Source: a virus
IMG/VR virus record: IMGVR_UViG_3300023172_003244
Location: 1 to 42,170 of that record
DNA length: 42,170 nt
Strand: one strand, 5' to 3'
Position 1 is the first letter of the stretch. Every line of letters starts with the position of its first letter. Positions 32,235-40,650 of this stretch are shown in pieces. A program made the translations under genes and the position numbers. The notes under the pieces were generated by a model that saw only the letters and a program-made list of their open reading frames with translations, was not told where the DNA came from and ran no database searches.

Positions 32235-33527
32235 ATGAAACATAAAACCTATTGTACTTTTCCATTTGACAGTATTGCTCCTAAGAGCTGGAAAAACGGT
32301 AGACCGCATCGTGTTACGCCGTGTTGTAATATGAAAAATGATACAGACGATCCTATGAATGTAAAGCCTTTAATCGATAAAGGAGCAAGTTTAACAGAAA
32401 TTTTTAATTCAGATCAATTTACTAAATTAAGAAACGATTTGCTAACTGGTGTTAAAAATCCTGCTTGCGAATACTGTTGGAGGTTAGAAGAAAGCACAGG
32501 ATCTAGTCCCAGACTTACATCAATTGAAGATTTAACAGAAGTTAAATTATTGCCTCAACTTTCTAAGTTAGATACAATGGTAGACGAATCTTGTAACCTT
32601 CGCTGTCGTATGTGTGCGCCAAGTGTTAGCAATAGTTTACGTCAAGACTATAATCGTATAGTCGAACTAGACTTACCATTACCGGAATATTATAACGCAA
32701 AGCAAGAAGAAAGTCAACAAGATCCATTGGGAAATAAAAGTTTCTTTGCAATAGGTGAAAAATATCAACAAGAAATTATAGACCTTGCACAACAACTAAA
32801 CGAATTAAAATTTACCGGAGGCGAGCCGACTACTAGCAGTGTGTTCTGGAACATAGTAGATTCGATTGACAACAAAAGTAAAATTAAACTACACTTAACA
32901 ACAAATGGTACTAAATTTAACAATCGTTTTTTGGAAACTGCAGCACAGTTCGGTTCTCGTCATTTTACTTTAAGTGTTGATGCTACTCGTAGTACATATG
33001 AATATATTCGATATCCATTTAGCTGGAGACAATTAGAAAAAAATATAGAACACCTGTGCGATACTCAGGATCCTAACACAACAGAAATACATATGTGTTC
33101 TGTACTTACTGTTTATAATATGATTAATATAAGAAATTTAGTAGACTGGATACATCAACACAACTGGTATAATGAACACAAAATTACATGGAAATGTATT
33201 CCGGACCCACACCCATATAATAGTTGCTTAGACGTAAAATGGTCTGATCCCGAATTAATTGAAATTGCCTGGATGAATATGAGTGTAGCACTAGAAGATG
33301 CAACAGAATACACTCGCCCTGCACTACAAAAAACCTGCAACTATCTTACTAACTGTATGAAAGCTGTACATGACGTAGAACTTGTAAATCAAAAACGCCA
33401 ACAGCTAAAGCGTGACACACTAACACTCGACATTGTACGTGAACAAAACTACGAAGAAATATTGTATCCGCAGATAGCAGACTTTATCTCAAATATTCGA
33501 ATGACGGATGAACCGCCCAAGCGTTAA
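32235..33527 (+). CDS. Radical SAM protein with N-terminal SPASM/twitch-like domain (copy 4)
   Basis: The 430-residue protein starts YCTFPFDSIAPKSW, followed by TPCC, EIFNSDQFTKLRNDLL, C78-EY-C81, the core C120-NLR-C124-RM-C127, FTGGEPTTSS and YEYIRYPFSW. I chose the ATG at 32235 next to the late promoter; an in-frame upstream ATG at 32193 lies before that promoter. It is a single-gene plus operon converging with copy 5 and overlapping it by 44 bases. Confidence 0.88.
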   Translation: MKHKTYCTFPFDSIAPKSWKNGRPHRVTPCCNMKNDTDDPMNVKPLIDKGASLTEIFNSDQFTKLRNDLLTGVKNPACEYCWRLEESTGSSPRLTSIEDLTEVKLLPQLSKLDTMVDESCNLRCRMCAPSVSNSLRQDYNRIVELDLPLPEYYNAKQEESQQDPLGNKSFFAIGEKYQQEIIDLAQQLNELKFTGGEPTTSSVFWNIVDSIDNKSKIKLHLTTNGTKFNNRFLETAAQFGSRHFTLSVDATRSTYEYIRYPFSWRQLEKNIEHLCDTQDPNTTEIHMCSVLTVYNMINIRNLVDWIHQHNWYNEHKITWKCIPDPHPYNSCLDVKWSDPELIEIAWMNMSVALEDATEYTRPALQKTCNYLTNCMKAVHDVELVNQKRQQLKRDTLTLDIVREQNYEEILYPQIADFISNIRMTDEPPKR

Positions 33528-34563
33528 TGTTACGTGAACGACTAACCGATTCCATATATTCTATTAAAGTATGATGATGATCTTCATTGTAAACAGCACG
33601 ACTTGCCATATTTTCTAATTCTCGGAAGCGATCAGTTAAATTAGGCCAAAGTGATTTACATGCATCAAGTTGGTGCAGTGCATAATCAATTGCAACAGGT
33701 GGCATAGCACGTAAACTAAAGTGCTTAGGTTTTGTACATTCGTTAAAAACTATTTTTGTACGTGGTATACGTTCTCTAAATTCCGAAAACCATTCTGCCC
33801 AACTACGGACTGTTAATATGTTAAATGGTTGTACAACAATGTTTACATTCATATCATCATACAACTGTTCTTCTATTGCAGTATCTATGTTGTCTTGTAT
33901 TGTATGCCAATCTGCAGGGTAACGTATAAACTCCAAGATAGGCCCAGTAGCATCTAAACTTAGTGTTACACATATACGTTTAAATCTTGGTTTATACTTT
34001 CGCAAAAACGGCAACATGCGAGTAGCATTTGTTGTAACCCAAAGTTCGGTCTCACTTGTATTTGTTAAACTGTCTAAGAATTCTATACACTTGGGATCAA
34101 TTGTAGGTTCACCACCTGCTACTTTTAATACTCGCAAATTAGATAAGTCTACAGGAACATTTACTGTTGTGTTTTCAAACTCACGTGGTGCATCTTTAAA
34201 GAACTTTTCCATCTCAGGATTACTGCGAACATAACTTTCAATTTTACTACTGTCTAATGGGCTACACATATTACATTGTAAGTTACAGTAATTGCTTGTA
34301 CGTACATCAGCATATACTATACCATTGGATCCATAATTATCTCGGTATTGATCAAACTTTTCTCTAAGTGTAGTTTTATGTAAACTTTGCTCTTGACATA
34401 TACTACAGTTTGGTATATAGTCATCACTGGCTGCGATTTGTTTAGCAGGTATACTGGGATCATAATCTTCAGGTGCCCATGTTTGTTGATACTGGCAGCA
34501 TGGCGAAATACGATTCTGATTGGTTCTATAGAATATGCCTATGTCCGGAGCACTACATTTCAT
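33484..34563 (-). CDS. Radical SAM protein with shortened N-terminal twitch-like domain (copy 5)
   Basis: The 359-residue protein has a reduced N-terminal Cys region (C3, C22-C23, C53, C56), then the core C93-NLQ-C97-NM-C100, VAGGEPTIDP and LEFIRYPADW. It is about 100 residues shorter than its paralogues, mostly in the N-terminal domain and the C-terminal tail. It has a four-base overlap with an SGNH-like gene upstream and converges with copy 4. Confidence 0.86.
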   Translation of the reverse strand: MKCSAPDIGIFYRTNQNRISPCCQYQQTWAPEDYDPSIPAKQIAASDDYIPNCSICQEQSLHKTTLREKFDQYRDNYGSNGIVYADVRTSNYCNLQCNMCSPLDSSKIESYVRSNPEMEKFFKDAPREFENTTVNVPVDLSNLRVLKVAGGEPTIDPKCIEFLDSLTNTSETELWVTTNATRMLPFLRKYKPRFKRICVTLSLDATGPILEFIRYPADWHTIQDNIDTAIEEQLYDDMNVNIVVQPFNILTVRSWAEWFSEFRERIPRTKIVFNECTKPKHFSLRAMPPVAIDYALHQLDACKSLWPNLTDRFRELENMASRAVYNEDHHHTLIEYMESVSRSRNINAWAVHPSFEYLR

Positions 34564-35225
34564 ATTAGTTCCTTAGGTATTAAAAATTCTTGTTCGACCC
34601 AGTCTGCAACTAGTTCACTTCCTTCGACTCCAAGATGTCCAAAATCGTCTATTTGTAATTCTTCGAATCTATCGATTAAATCCTCTATACAAGGATAGTT
34701 TATAGGATCTTCACTGCGCCATTTAAATCCAAAATCAACTTTACTGTGTAGATTTTCTACTACACTTTCATAGTTGATATAATGAAACTCATTCGGAATT
34801 TGGGTAAAATATTCTCTGATGAAAGGAACTTTAGGTTTACTATTTCCGGGCCATCCAAATCTCGGAGTACCTAGCCAGCCACTACTAGAAAAATCGCATA
34901 ACAATTCTAATTCATTACTATTCCAGAATGTATAATTATCACTACGAGATACTAAACAATGGTTTATTTCATCCCATGCGTTCTCTGGCGGCCACAGTGT
35001 TAGTCGAACAGGACTAGTATACTGTATTATACAATAATCGTACAATTCGTTTATTGTGGCGCATTGATACATAAAGCTACTCCACTGTATACTACTACCC
35101 CCTTTGCTAAGATCTAAGAAATTTAAATGAGGATGTCTTTGACTGAGTATCCAACTCCAGCTATTCTCATAAGGTTGTGTATGTCCTTGGGTGAAACTAC
35201 ATCCCAGTGTTAGAATTGTCGGCAT
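34560..35225 (-). CDS. SGNH/GDSL-type hydrolase-like protein, paralogue A
   Basis: The 221-residue protein begins ILTLGCSFTQG, with S10 as the likely nucleophile in a GCSFT variant of GDS. The C-terminal DDFGHLG holds D194 and H197, which complete the Ser-Asp-His triad. SGNH proteins remove or transfer acyl groups on sugars and lipids. It follows a CGxxGDP radical SAM gene (29-base overlap); a second SGNH-radical SAM pair is at 37671-39528. Confidence 0.78.
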   Translation of the reverse strand: MPTILTLGCSFTQGHTQPYENSWSWILSQRHPHLNFLDLSKGGSSIQWSSFMYQCATINELYDYCIIQYTSPVRLTLWPPENAWDEINHCLVSRSDNYTFWNSNELELLCDFSSSGWLGTPRFGWPGNSKPKVPFIREYFTQIPNEFHYINYESVVENLHSKVDFGFKWRSEDPINYPCIEDLIDRFEELQIDDFGHLGVEGSELVADWVEQEFLIPKELI

Positions 35226-36300
35226 ATGTTATCTCATTGTGATAGGCACGATTTTTAGCACAAGTACGTATGCAACGGCTTATGTGTAAATTGTGTCTTG
35301 GATCAAAACTATCTGCTAGTGTTTGTTGATAATAGTCAGTATTTAATATGTCCTCGATACTGTGTTGATTTAAATTATTCCAGTCATTTGGAAATACACT
35401 ATATTTGTCTAATATATTATCTTTATTTTTAAATGCACTATCCCATAAAAAACAACAAGGCCAAAGTGTACTATTTGCTGTTACAAAAATTTCCTTATCA
35501 TGGTAAAATTTACAACTAATACTATCAACAATTTCTTCGATTTGTGCTTGACTTTTATTTTCTTGTTGTATAAATTTATCTAACTCTTTTACAACTTCTA
35601 TTTTACTATGTGCTTTCGCTCCAGTTGTAGTAATAACTTTTTCTTCTGTTACAACTTTTTTCTGTTCATGATCTTTCTTTTTAATTTTTGCGACCCAATC
35701 ATGAAATGTATTACGCATTCCTGTCCGAGTAGCAAATCTAAAGTCTAGTTCTTCTGCACGTTTCCGTGCTGTTTCCAATTCATGTTCATTATGATCAAAT
35801 ACAATATAAATCCAGCTAGCTTCTGCACGTGAACCTGTGCTATGTCCGCCGTCACTGTATGCTTGCATGTTTCTGTCAATTACATCATACACTGTGTTTA
35901 CACGATAGATATGGTTTGTTTCTCTATGGCCGTCTACACAAAAATGAACCTTTAACTGATCTTTATCATGTTCTCCACTTAGTCGACCGAGTTCATGCCA
36001 CCAGTCTGCACTATTACGACCGCCATTGGTACTATAGTGTACACGACCGCCGTGTTCTAATAACCATTTAGTTATTTCCATACAATCTGGATTTACAATA
36101 GGGTCTCCCAACACACCGCATAATTTAAATATCTTGTTTTCAATATGTCTATGATCCGGAAACCAAGTTTTAATTTGTTCTATTGTTAAGTTTTTAGGCT
36201 TTATTAGATCTATGTTTTGTGTTCTTGCACACCCAGGACAGGCTGCATTACAGTCACTTGATATTTCAAGTTCTACTCTTTCGATTTTATCTATATTCAT
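35197..36300 (-). CDS. Radical SAM/SPASM protein with a CGxxGDP variant motif
   Basis: The 367-residue protein has C17-NAA-C21-PG-C24 and, where GGEP is expected, KLCGVLGDPIVNP. A Lys/Glu-rich insertion is at about residues 205-250. The C-terminal Cys (ISCKFY, WPCCFL, RCIRTCAK) fits a SPASM-type region. It leads the minus operon to 33484, with a CATAAATA box 26 bases upstream. It is closely similar in layout to 37671-38753. Confidence 0.86.
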   Translation of the reverse strand: MNIDKIERVELEISSDCNAACPGCARTQNIDLIKPKNLTIEQIKTWFPDHRHIENKIFKLCGVLGDPIVNPDCMEITKWLLEHGGRVHYSTNGGRNSADWWHELGRLSGEHDKDQLKVHFCVDGHRETNHIYRVNTVYDVIDRNMQAYSDGGHSTGSRAEASWIYIVFDHNEHELETARKRAEELDFRFATRTGMRNTFHDWVAKIKKKDHEQKKVVTEEKVITTTGAKAHSKIEVVKELDKFIQQENKSQAQIEEIVDSISCKFYHDKEIFVTANSTLWPCCFLWDSAFKNKDNILDKYSVFPNDWNNLNQHSIEDILNTDYYQQTLADSFDPRHNLHISRCIRTCAKNRAYHNEITYADNSNTGM

Positions 36301-36318
36301 ATTAAATACTCTGTTAAT

Positions 36319-36334
36319 GATAAATATATTTATG
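36319..36334. promoter_or_regulatory. Palindromic divergent late promoter
   Basis: GATAAATATATTTATG carries GATAAATA on the plus strand (36319-36326) and CATAAATA on the minus strand (36334-36327), directly abutting. The plus octamer is five bases before the ATG at 36332, predicting a leaderless mRNA. The minus octamer is 26 bases before the ATG at 36300. The inner 14 bases are a perfect palindrome. Confidence 0.65.
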
Positions 36335-37678
36335 CAATACGATAACGAAGAAAATAAAGGTATGACGGGACAGGAACGTCACGATTACTTAACAAATAAG
36401 TATGGCAAGAATTTTTGTTCTAGTCCTTGGAATAGTTTTCACGAAGGCCCACAGGGATTGGTAAGCACTTGTTGTAAGACCAGAGTTCCGATTGGATGGT
36501 CAAATAAACAATCATTTGAAGAAATGTATAATAGCGACCATGCAAAGGACACAAGAGCTAAATTTCTCAGAGGCGAAAAGCCAGCACAGTGTAGGGGATG
36601 CTGGGTACAAGAAGTAAACGGAGATGTAGCATTTAGTAGATTAATGGGAAATGCTAATACTAATCTCGACGAAATAGAAAGTTTGGTTGCGGCTACAGAT
36701 GAAGACGGCACATTACACGAGCATAAGCCGTATTGGTTAGACTTTTTGTGGACAAACAAATGTAACTTTGCGTGTTTAGGATGCACACCTGAACTTAGTA
36801 CTACTATTAACAATAATTTTAAAAAAGAATTTTCAATTCTTAATAGAAACGAATCTGAGTATTTCCCTCATATGAATGAATGGCAAAATAGCGGGGCAAA
36901 TAAAGTACAGTACGTATTAGATCACGCTGACACTATACGAAATATTCACTTAAACGGAGGTGAGCCTTGGTTAAGTGAAGAAACATATGAATTACTTGAA
37001 GAATTACTTAAACGTGGATTACATAAAAAGATTTATATATGGAGCCATACAAACGGAAGTATTACTAAAGGATACAAAGGTGTTGACATAGTAAACGATT
37101 ATCTTGTTCATTGGGGACATCATAATATGGCAAAAGTTATCATGAGTAGCGACGGCTACGGGCAAAGGGGTGAATATATACGATGGGGATACAAAGATAA
37201 AAAATGGTTAGAAACATATAACAAGGTACGTGATGCAAAACTAGTATTAAATATCCAAACCTGCTGGAATGTATATAATGCTCTTACAATTGCAGATATA
37301 GGAGAATGGTATATAGATAATTGCCCGCCCGACTCTACACCCGGAATGCAACAAATAGTAGATGGTTCACTGACAATATGGGATAATCAAACAACATCTC
37401 CTAATATGCTACACTATATACCAGAACTAGTAGATCAAGCAAAAAATCAATTGATAAAAGCAAAAAATAGTGGGAAGCATCCAAAAAGTTGGAACTTGTA
37501 TTTAGATAGATGGATTAATTGGTTCAATAAAGAAGACCCTAATCATACAGAAGATATGGGAAATCTTAAAGCATGGTATGACGGAAATAACGCATTAGAT
37601 GCAAAAAGAGGAACAAATTTTATAAACACATTTCCAGAACTTGCCCCTCTCTATGAAAAAGCACAAACTATTAGTTAA
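36332..37678 (+). CDS. Radical SAM protein with N-terminal SPASM/twitch-like domain (copy 6, divergent)
   Basis: The 448-residue protein has FCSSPWNSFHEGPQGLVSTC at residues 28-47, EMYNSDHAKDTRAKFLRG, C87-RG-C90, then C144-NFA-C148-LG-C151 and LNGGEPWLSE. The family signature is changed to GEYIRWGYKDKKW. It is the most divergent member, with a longer linker before the core. The start was chosen next to the late promoter. It converges with the radical SAM gene ending at 37671 (8-base overlap). Confidence 0.87.
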   Translation: MQYDNEENKGMTGQERHDYLTNKYGKNFCSSPWNSFHEGPQGLVSTCCKTRVPIGWSNKQSFEEMYNSDHAKDTRAKFLRGEKPAQCRGCWVQEVNGDVAFSRLMGNANTNLDEIESLVAATDEDGTLHEHKPYWLDFLWTNKCNFACLGCTPELSTTINNNFKKEFSILNRNESEYFPHMNEWQNSGANKVQYVLDHADTIRNIHLNGGEPWLSEETYELLEELLKRGLHKKIYIWSHTNGSITKGYKGVDIVNDYLVHWGHHNMAKVIMSSDGYGQRGEYIRWGYKDKKWLETYNKVRDAKLVLNIQTCWNVYNALTIADIGEWYIDNCPPDSTPGMQQIVDGSLTIWDNQTTSPNMLHYIPELVDQAKNQLIKAKNSGKHPKSWNLYLDRWINWFNKEDPNHTEDMGNLKAWYDGNNALDAKRGTNFINTFPELAPLYEKAQTIS

Positions 37679-38753
37679 ACTGCTCTGCAAACGGATCAAA
37701 TTCTGTACCGCATTTCATAGCACAAACACCTAACTTACCATTGGCTAAACTTTCTTTTGTCCAACTTTCTTCGATGCTCTGTAATATACCACTTCCAAAC
37801 ACATCTTTTAATCCGTGCTCTAGTGCACTTATTCCTAGTGTACCTCCTGCACGATCAATATGATCCCATATTTGTTCTATACGATAGTCTTTATGCCACC
37901 ATTTGTACATGCGTCCAGCAGTCCAACAGCAAGGCATCAGCAATCCTTCTGCTGTAATAAAGATGTTTTTTTCCTCTGCTACTTTACACTTAATACTGCA
38001 ACTATCGTAATAGTCTTTCATACTACCATATGACTTTTCGATTTCTTTTTGTTTTAATAGTGCCAAATTTTGATTTTCAGTCTTAGTCGGCTTAGCAATA
38101 GCTTGTGTTTGTTCGCCTTTACGATTACGTGCTTGATGTACATCTTTTTGCTTGCTACTTGCTGTAAAGAATCGTGCACTTTTTTTCTTCTGAAAACGTT
38201 CGACACCCCATTCATTTGCAAGTGCTTCTGCTTCTTCGACCTGATGCTCATTATGTCCAAATATAATATAATCCCATCGTGCTCGGCCGCCTGCATCAAT
38301 GAACGCTCGCATGTTACGTTCTACGTTAGCCCAGACAACATTCTGCCTGTATAGATGATTAGTGTCACTAAGACCATCCACACTAAAAATAACAGTGCCC
38401 ATTCTACCAAAGACTTGGGCCAATTCACGCCACCACGTTTCATCTTTTGCTCCTGCATTTGTATTCATACTCAACCACATATTAGGGTTGTGTTCTCTAA
38501 AATAACGGAATACTTCTAGTGTATCTCGTGCAACAATAGGATCACCTAAGTTACCGCACATATACATTGTTTTTAATTGTTTTATAAATTCCGGCTGAAA
38601 AATATTCATACAATCTTCTAAACTGAGTTCAGCATTTGTAATATGACGGTTGTCTACACCACCGTTTTCATTTCTGTCGCACATAGGACACGCTGCTTGA
38701 CAACGCTGTGTAATTTCCAAATGTACCATTTCTATATCATGATAACTATACAT
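37671..38753 (-). CDS. Radical SAM/SPASM protein with a CGxxGDP variant motif (second copy)
   Basis: The 360-residue protein has C18-QAA-C22-PM-C25, then YMCGNLGDPIVAR in place of GGEP, a basic/Gln-rich insertion (about 185-230) and C-terminal Cys (DSCSIKCK, MPCCWT, VCAMKCG). The order of features matches 35197-36300. It overlaps an SGNH-like gene by eight bases, so both copies are paired with an SGNH protein. AGAGA before the ATG at 38753 may be the ribosome site. Confidence 0.86.
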   Translation of the reverse strand: MYSYHDIEMVHLEITQRCQAACPMCDRNENGGVDNRHITNAELSLEDCMNIFQPEFIKQLKTMYMCGNLGDPIVARDTLEVFRYFREHNPNMWLSMNTNAGAKDETWWRELAQVFGRMGTVIFSVDGLSDTNHLYRQNVVWANVERNMRAFIDAGGRARWDYIIFGHNEHQVEEAEALANEWGVERFQKKKSARFFTASSKQKDVHQARNRKGEQTQAIAKPTKTENQNLALLKQKEIEKSYGSMKDYYDSCSIKCKVAEEKNIFITAEGLLMPCCWTAGRMYKWWHKDYRIEQIWDHIDRAGGTLGISALEHGLKDVFGSGILQSIEESWTKESLANGKLGVCAMKCGTEFDPFAEQFN

Positions 38754-39528
38754 GTAAAATTTTCTCTATTCTGGGTAGTAAAAAGTTGTTTAGTAATATG
38801 TTGTTGCCTTCAATATCAAAATGATACCCATCATCAATGCAATAGTTTAAAAAATCAGTCATGTCTTCACTTAAAATAAAATCTAAGTATTTTCGATTTT
38901 TATTTGTATCGCTTTCTGTTTGACCTCGATGATTAACATGTCTATATGCAATGTAAGGAATTTCATTTTCTTTGCATAAATCGACCATTTCTTGTTCCAT
39001 CATTCTAGAAAACTCCATTGACAACGGACCACATGTAGATAAACCATGCAACATATTTTGTATATATGCAGATTTTATTCGACTTGAAGAATCTTTTAAA
39101 GATAATAGTGCTGCATTGAGATGAATAACCCCCATGGAATTAAAATTATAAGTATCATAGTCGCTTTGAGAATCGTTAAAATCGTATTCATAATAATTTT
39201 CAGTCTGACAATACCCACCTTGTTTAAGATTGTTGTTCAAATTAAATCGATAAGTTTCTTCGTCTTTAATAAATGTTTGTCTCATTGATGTTGTGAATTG
39301 TAATATGATAAGTTTAAGATCTGTTTTATCTTTAAGTAATTCATGTTTGAGTTGATATAGTTGATTTTCCAAGCTACTACAATACTGAGATAAGTTATCA
39401 ACTGAAAACGGCTTTTCAGCTTCATTTAATTTTATTTGCAACATTTCAGGCCAACTAATATAAATATCGTCATCTGTACGACTAAATGCTTTGCTAAAAC
39501 TACATCCTAATACTATTATTTTATTCAT
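38746..39528 (-). CDS. SGNH/GDSL-type hydrolase-like protein, paralogue B
   Basis: The 260-residue protein starts IIVLGCSFSKAF (S10 as nucleophile candidate) and ends with DDGYHFDIEG (D233, H236), the expected Asp-His pair. The middle is Asn/Tyr-rich. Compared with paralogue A it is 39 residues longer. It overlaps the 74-residue gene upstream and the radical SAM gene downstream by eight bases each, so the three are coupled. Confidence 0.76.
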   Translation of the reverse strand: MNKIIVLGCSFSKAFSRTDDDIYISWPEMLQIKLNEAEKPFSVDNLSQYCSSLENQLYQLKHELLKDKTDLKLIILQFTTSMRQTFIKDEETYRFNLNNNLKQGGYCQTENYYEYDFNDSQSDYDTYNFNSMGVIHLNAALLSLKDSSSRIKSAYIQNMLHGLSTCGPLSMEFSRMMEQEMVDLCKENEIPYIAYRHVNHRGQTESDTNKNRKYLDFILSEDMTDFLNYCIDDGYHFDIEGNNILLNNFLLPRIEKILHV

Positions 39529-39745
39529 TTAAAATCAACTCGACGTCCATTCCAGGTCCTGTTTTACTAGGTAAATCGCCGTACTCGTCGACATACCATT
39601 CAATAACTGCTTTGTACCATAAATGACTATTGTGATGTGCAAGTTTATTAAACTTGTAGATATTATTATTTGTCGCTTGCATTGTACTTAATGCACGTGC
39701 ACTTTCTTTTTGTAATTCTCTTACTGTAAAATCGTCTAAATTCAT
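39521..39745 (-). CDS. Unidentified 74-residue protein
   Basis: The product is soluble with a helical first half (VRELQKESARALSTMQ) and an aromatic segment (HLWYKAVIEWYVDEYG), then an acidic tail. No Cys and no leader/core division are present, so it is not an obvious radical SAM peptide substrate. It overlaps the upstream gene by four bases (ATGA) and the SGNH gene by eight. It might be a carrier or partner subunit. Function unknown. Confidence 0.65.
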   Translation of the reverse strand: MNLDDFTVRELQKESARALSTMQATNNNIYKFNKLAHHNSHLWYKAVIEWYVDEYGDLPSKTGPGMDVELILNE

Positions 39746-40650
39746 TTTCTTCCAATCAACATAAATCTGTTATATAAAAACGTATCCAATGTACCTTTAT
39801 AATATACTTCGCTCATTGGATATTTTTTTAGTGCAGCGTTTTCATCTTCAACGCAATTTATATGTTGTTCATTGTCGAAATAATCATTTGTTTGTAAACA
39901 AATTAATTTACCATCTGGTATATTATGAAACCATGTTTCGTCCATGTGCTCACAACTGGTATTAATGATTAAATCTGTATCAATTTCTTCAGAAACATGA
40001 CGACCAAAATCATTTAGTACCTGATGATATACACTATCTCCGTGCCATTTTAATTCGCCAACATCTTTAATAACAGTTTTGAATTTCCATGAATCGATTA
40101 CTTCTTTATAATTAAATGTATCGGCGATGCCTGCCGCTACTTTGTCAAGTTCATAATTTCGATATCTTTTTATGTTGAACTCTCTATTTAACAATTGATA
40201 TATTGTTCCGTACCAGCCGCCATAATGTGCTACTTCATCAAAATTATTTGCAATTTTTTTAAGCTCATCTATCATCCAAAATTTGCTCATCATTTGTCCA
40301 CGACTAAAATGATCATTGAAATTAAATAACGCATGATAAGTTATTGCAGTTGCACTTATTCTTTTTAAATATTCGTCGTTAATACTATGTGAAATATATT
40401 TCATCACTTTACGATTATTTAAATATTCATATGATACATGATAACTAAAAATTGTATTAAGAAATTCGTGCGTTTCTTCTACATATCCTCTTTGAATTTC
40501 ATGCAATACTAAATTACGAAGTTTATGTATAGATCCACGTACTATACATTCTTTTATGTCATGAAAAAGAGGAGATAGATCAGGCTGATATCTATCAATA
40601 TACATTTCGATACCGTTAAGCCATAAAAAATCATCATTTGTTTGATTCAT
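39742..40650 (-). CDS. Probable SAM-dependent methyltransferase-fold protein
   Basis: The 302-residue protein has a Rossmann-like stretch: EVAHYGGWYGTIYQLL in the motif I position, YRNYELD as the acidic end of strand 2, and DLIINTSCEHMDETWF followed by IPDGKLICLQTND as strands 4-5. The first 130 residues are an extra helical domain. The motif I glycines are GGWYG, not the classic GxGxG, so the call is moderate. AAAGGAAC precedes the ATG. It overlaps the glycosyltransferase-like gene by 17 bases. Confidence 0.65.
   Translation of the reverse strand: MNQTNDDFLWLNGIEMYIDRYQPDLSPLFHDIKECIVRGSIHKLRNLVLHEIQRGYVEETHEFLNTIFSYHVSYEYLNNRKVMKYISHSINDEYLKRISATAITYHALFNFNDHFSRGQMMSKFWMIDELKKIANNFDEVAHYGGWYGTIYQLLNREFNIKRYRNYELDKVAAGIADTFNYKEVIDSWKFKTVIKDVGELKWHGDSVYHQVLNDFGRHVSEEIDTDLIINTSCEHMDETWFHNIPDGKLICLQTNDYFDNEQHINCVEDENAALKKYPMSEVYYKGTLDTFLYNRFMLIGRK

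Noticed and set aside
39521-39745. The 74-residue protein as a RiPP precursor for the radical SAM enzymes
   Set aside because: It has no Cys, no Gly-Gly or other leader cleavage site and no repetitive core; nothing supports modification.
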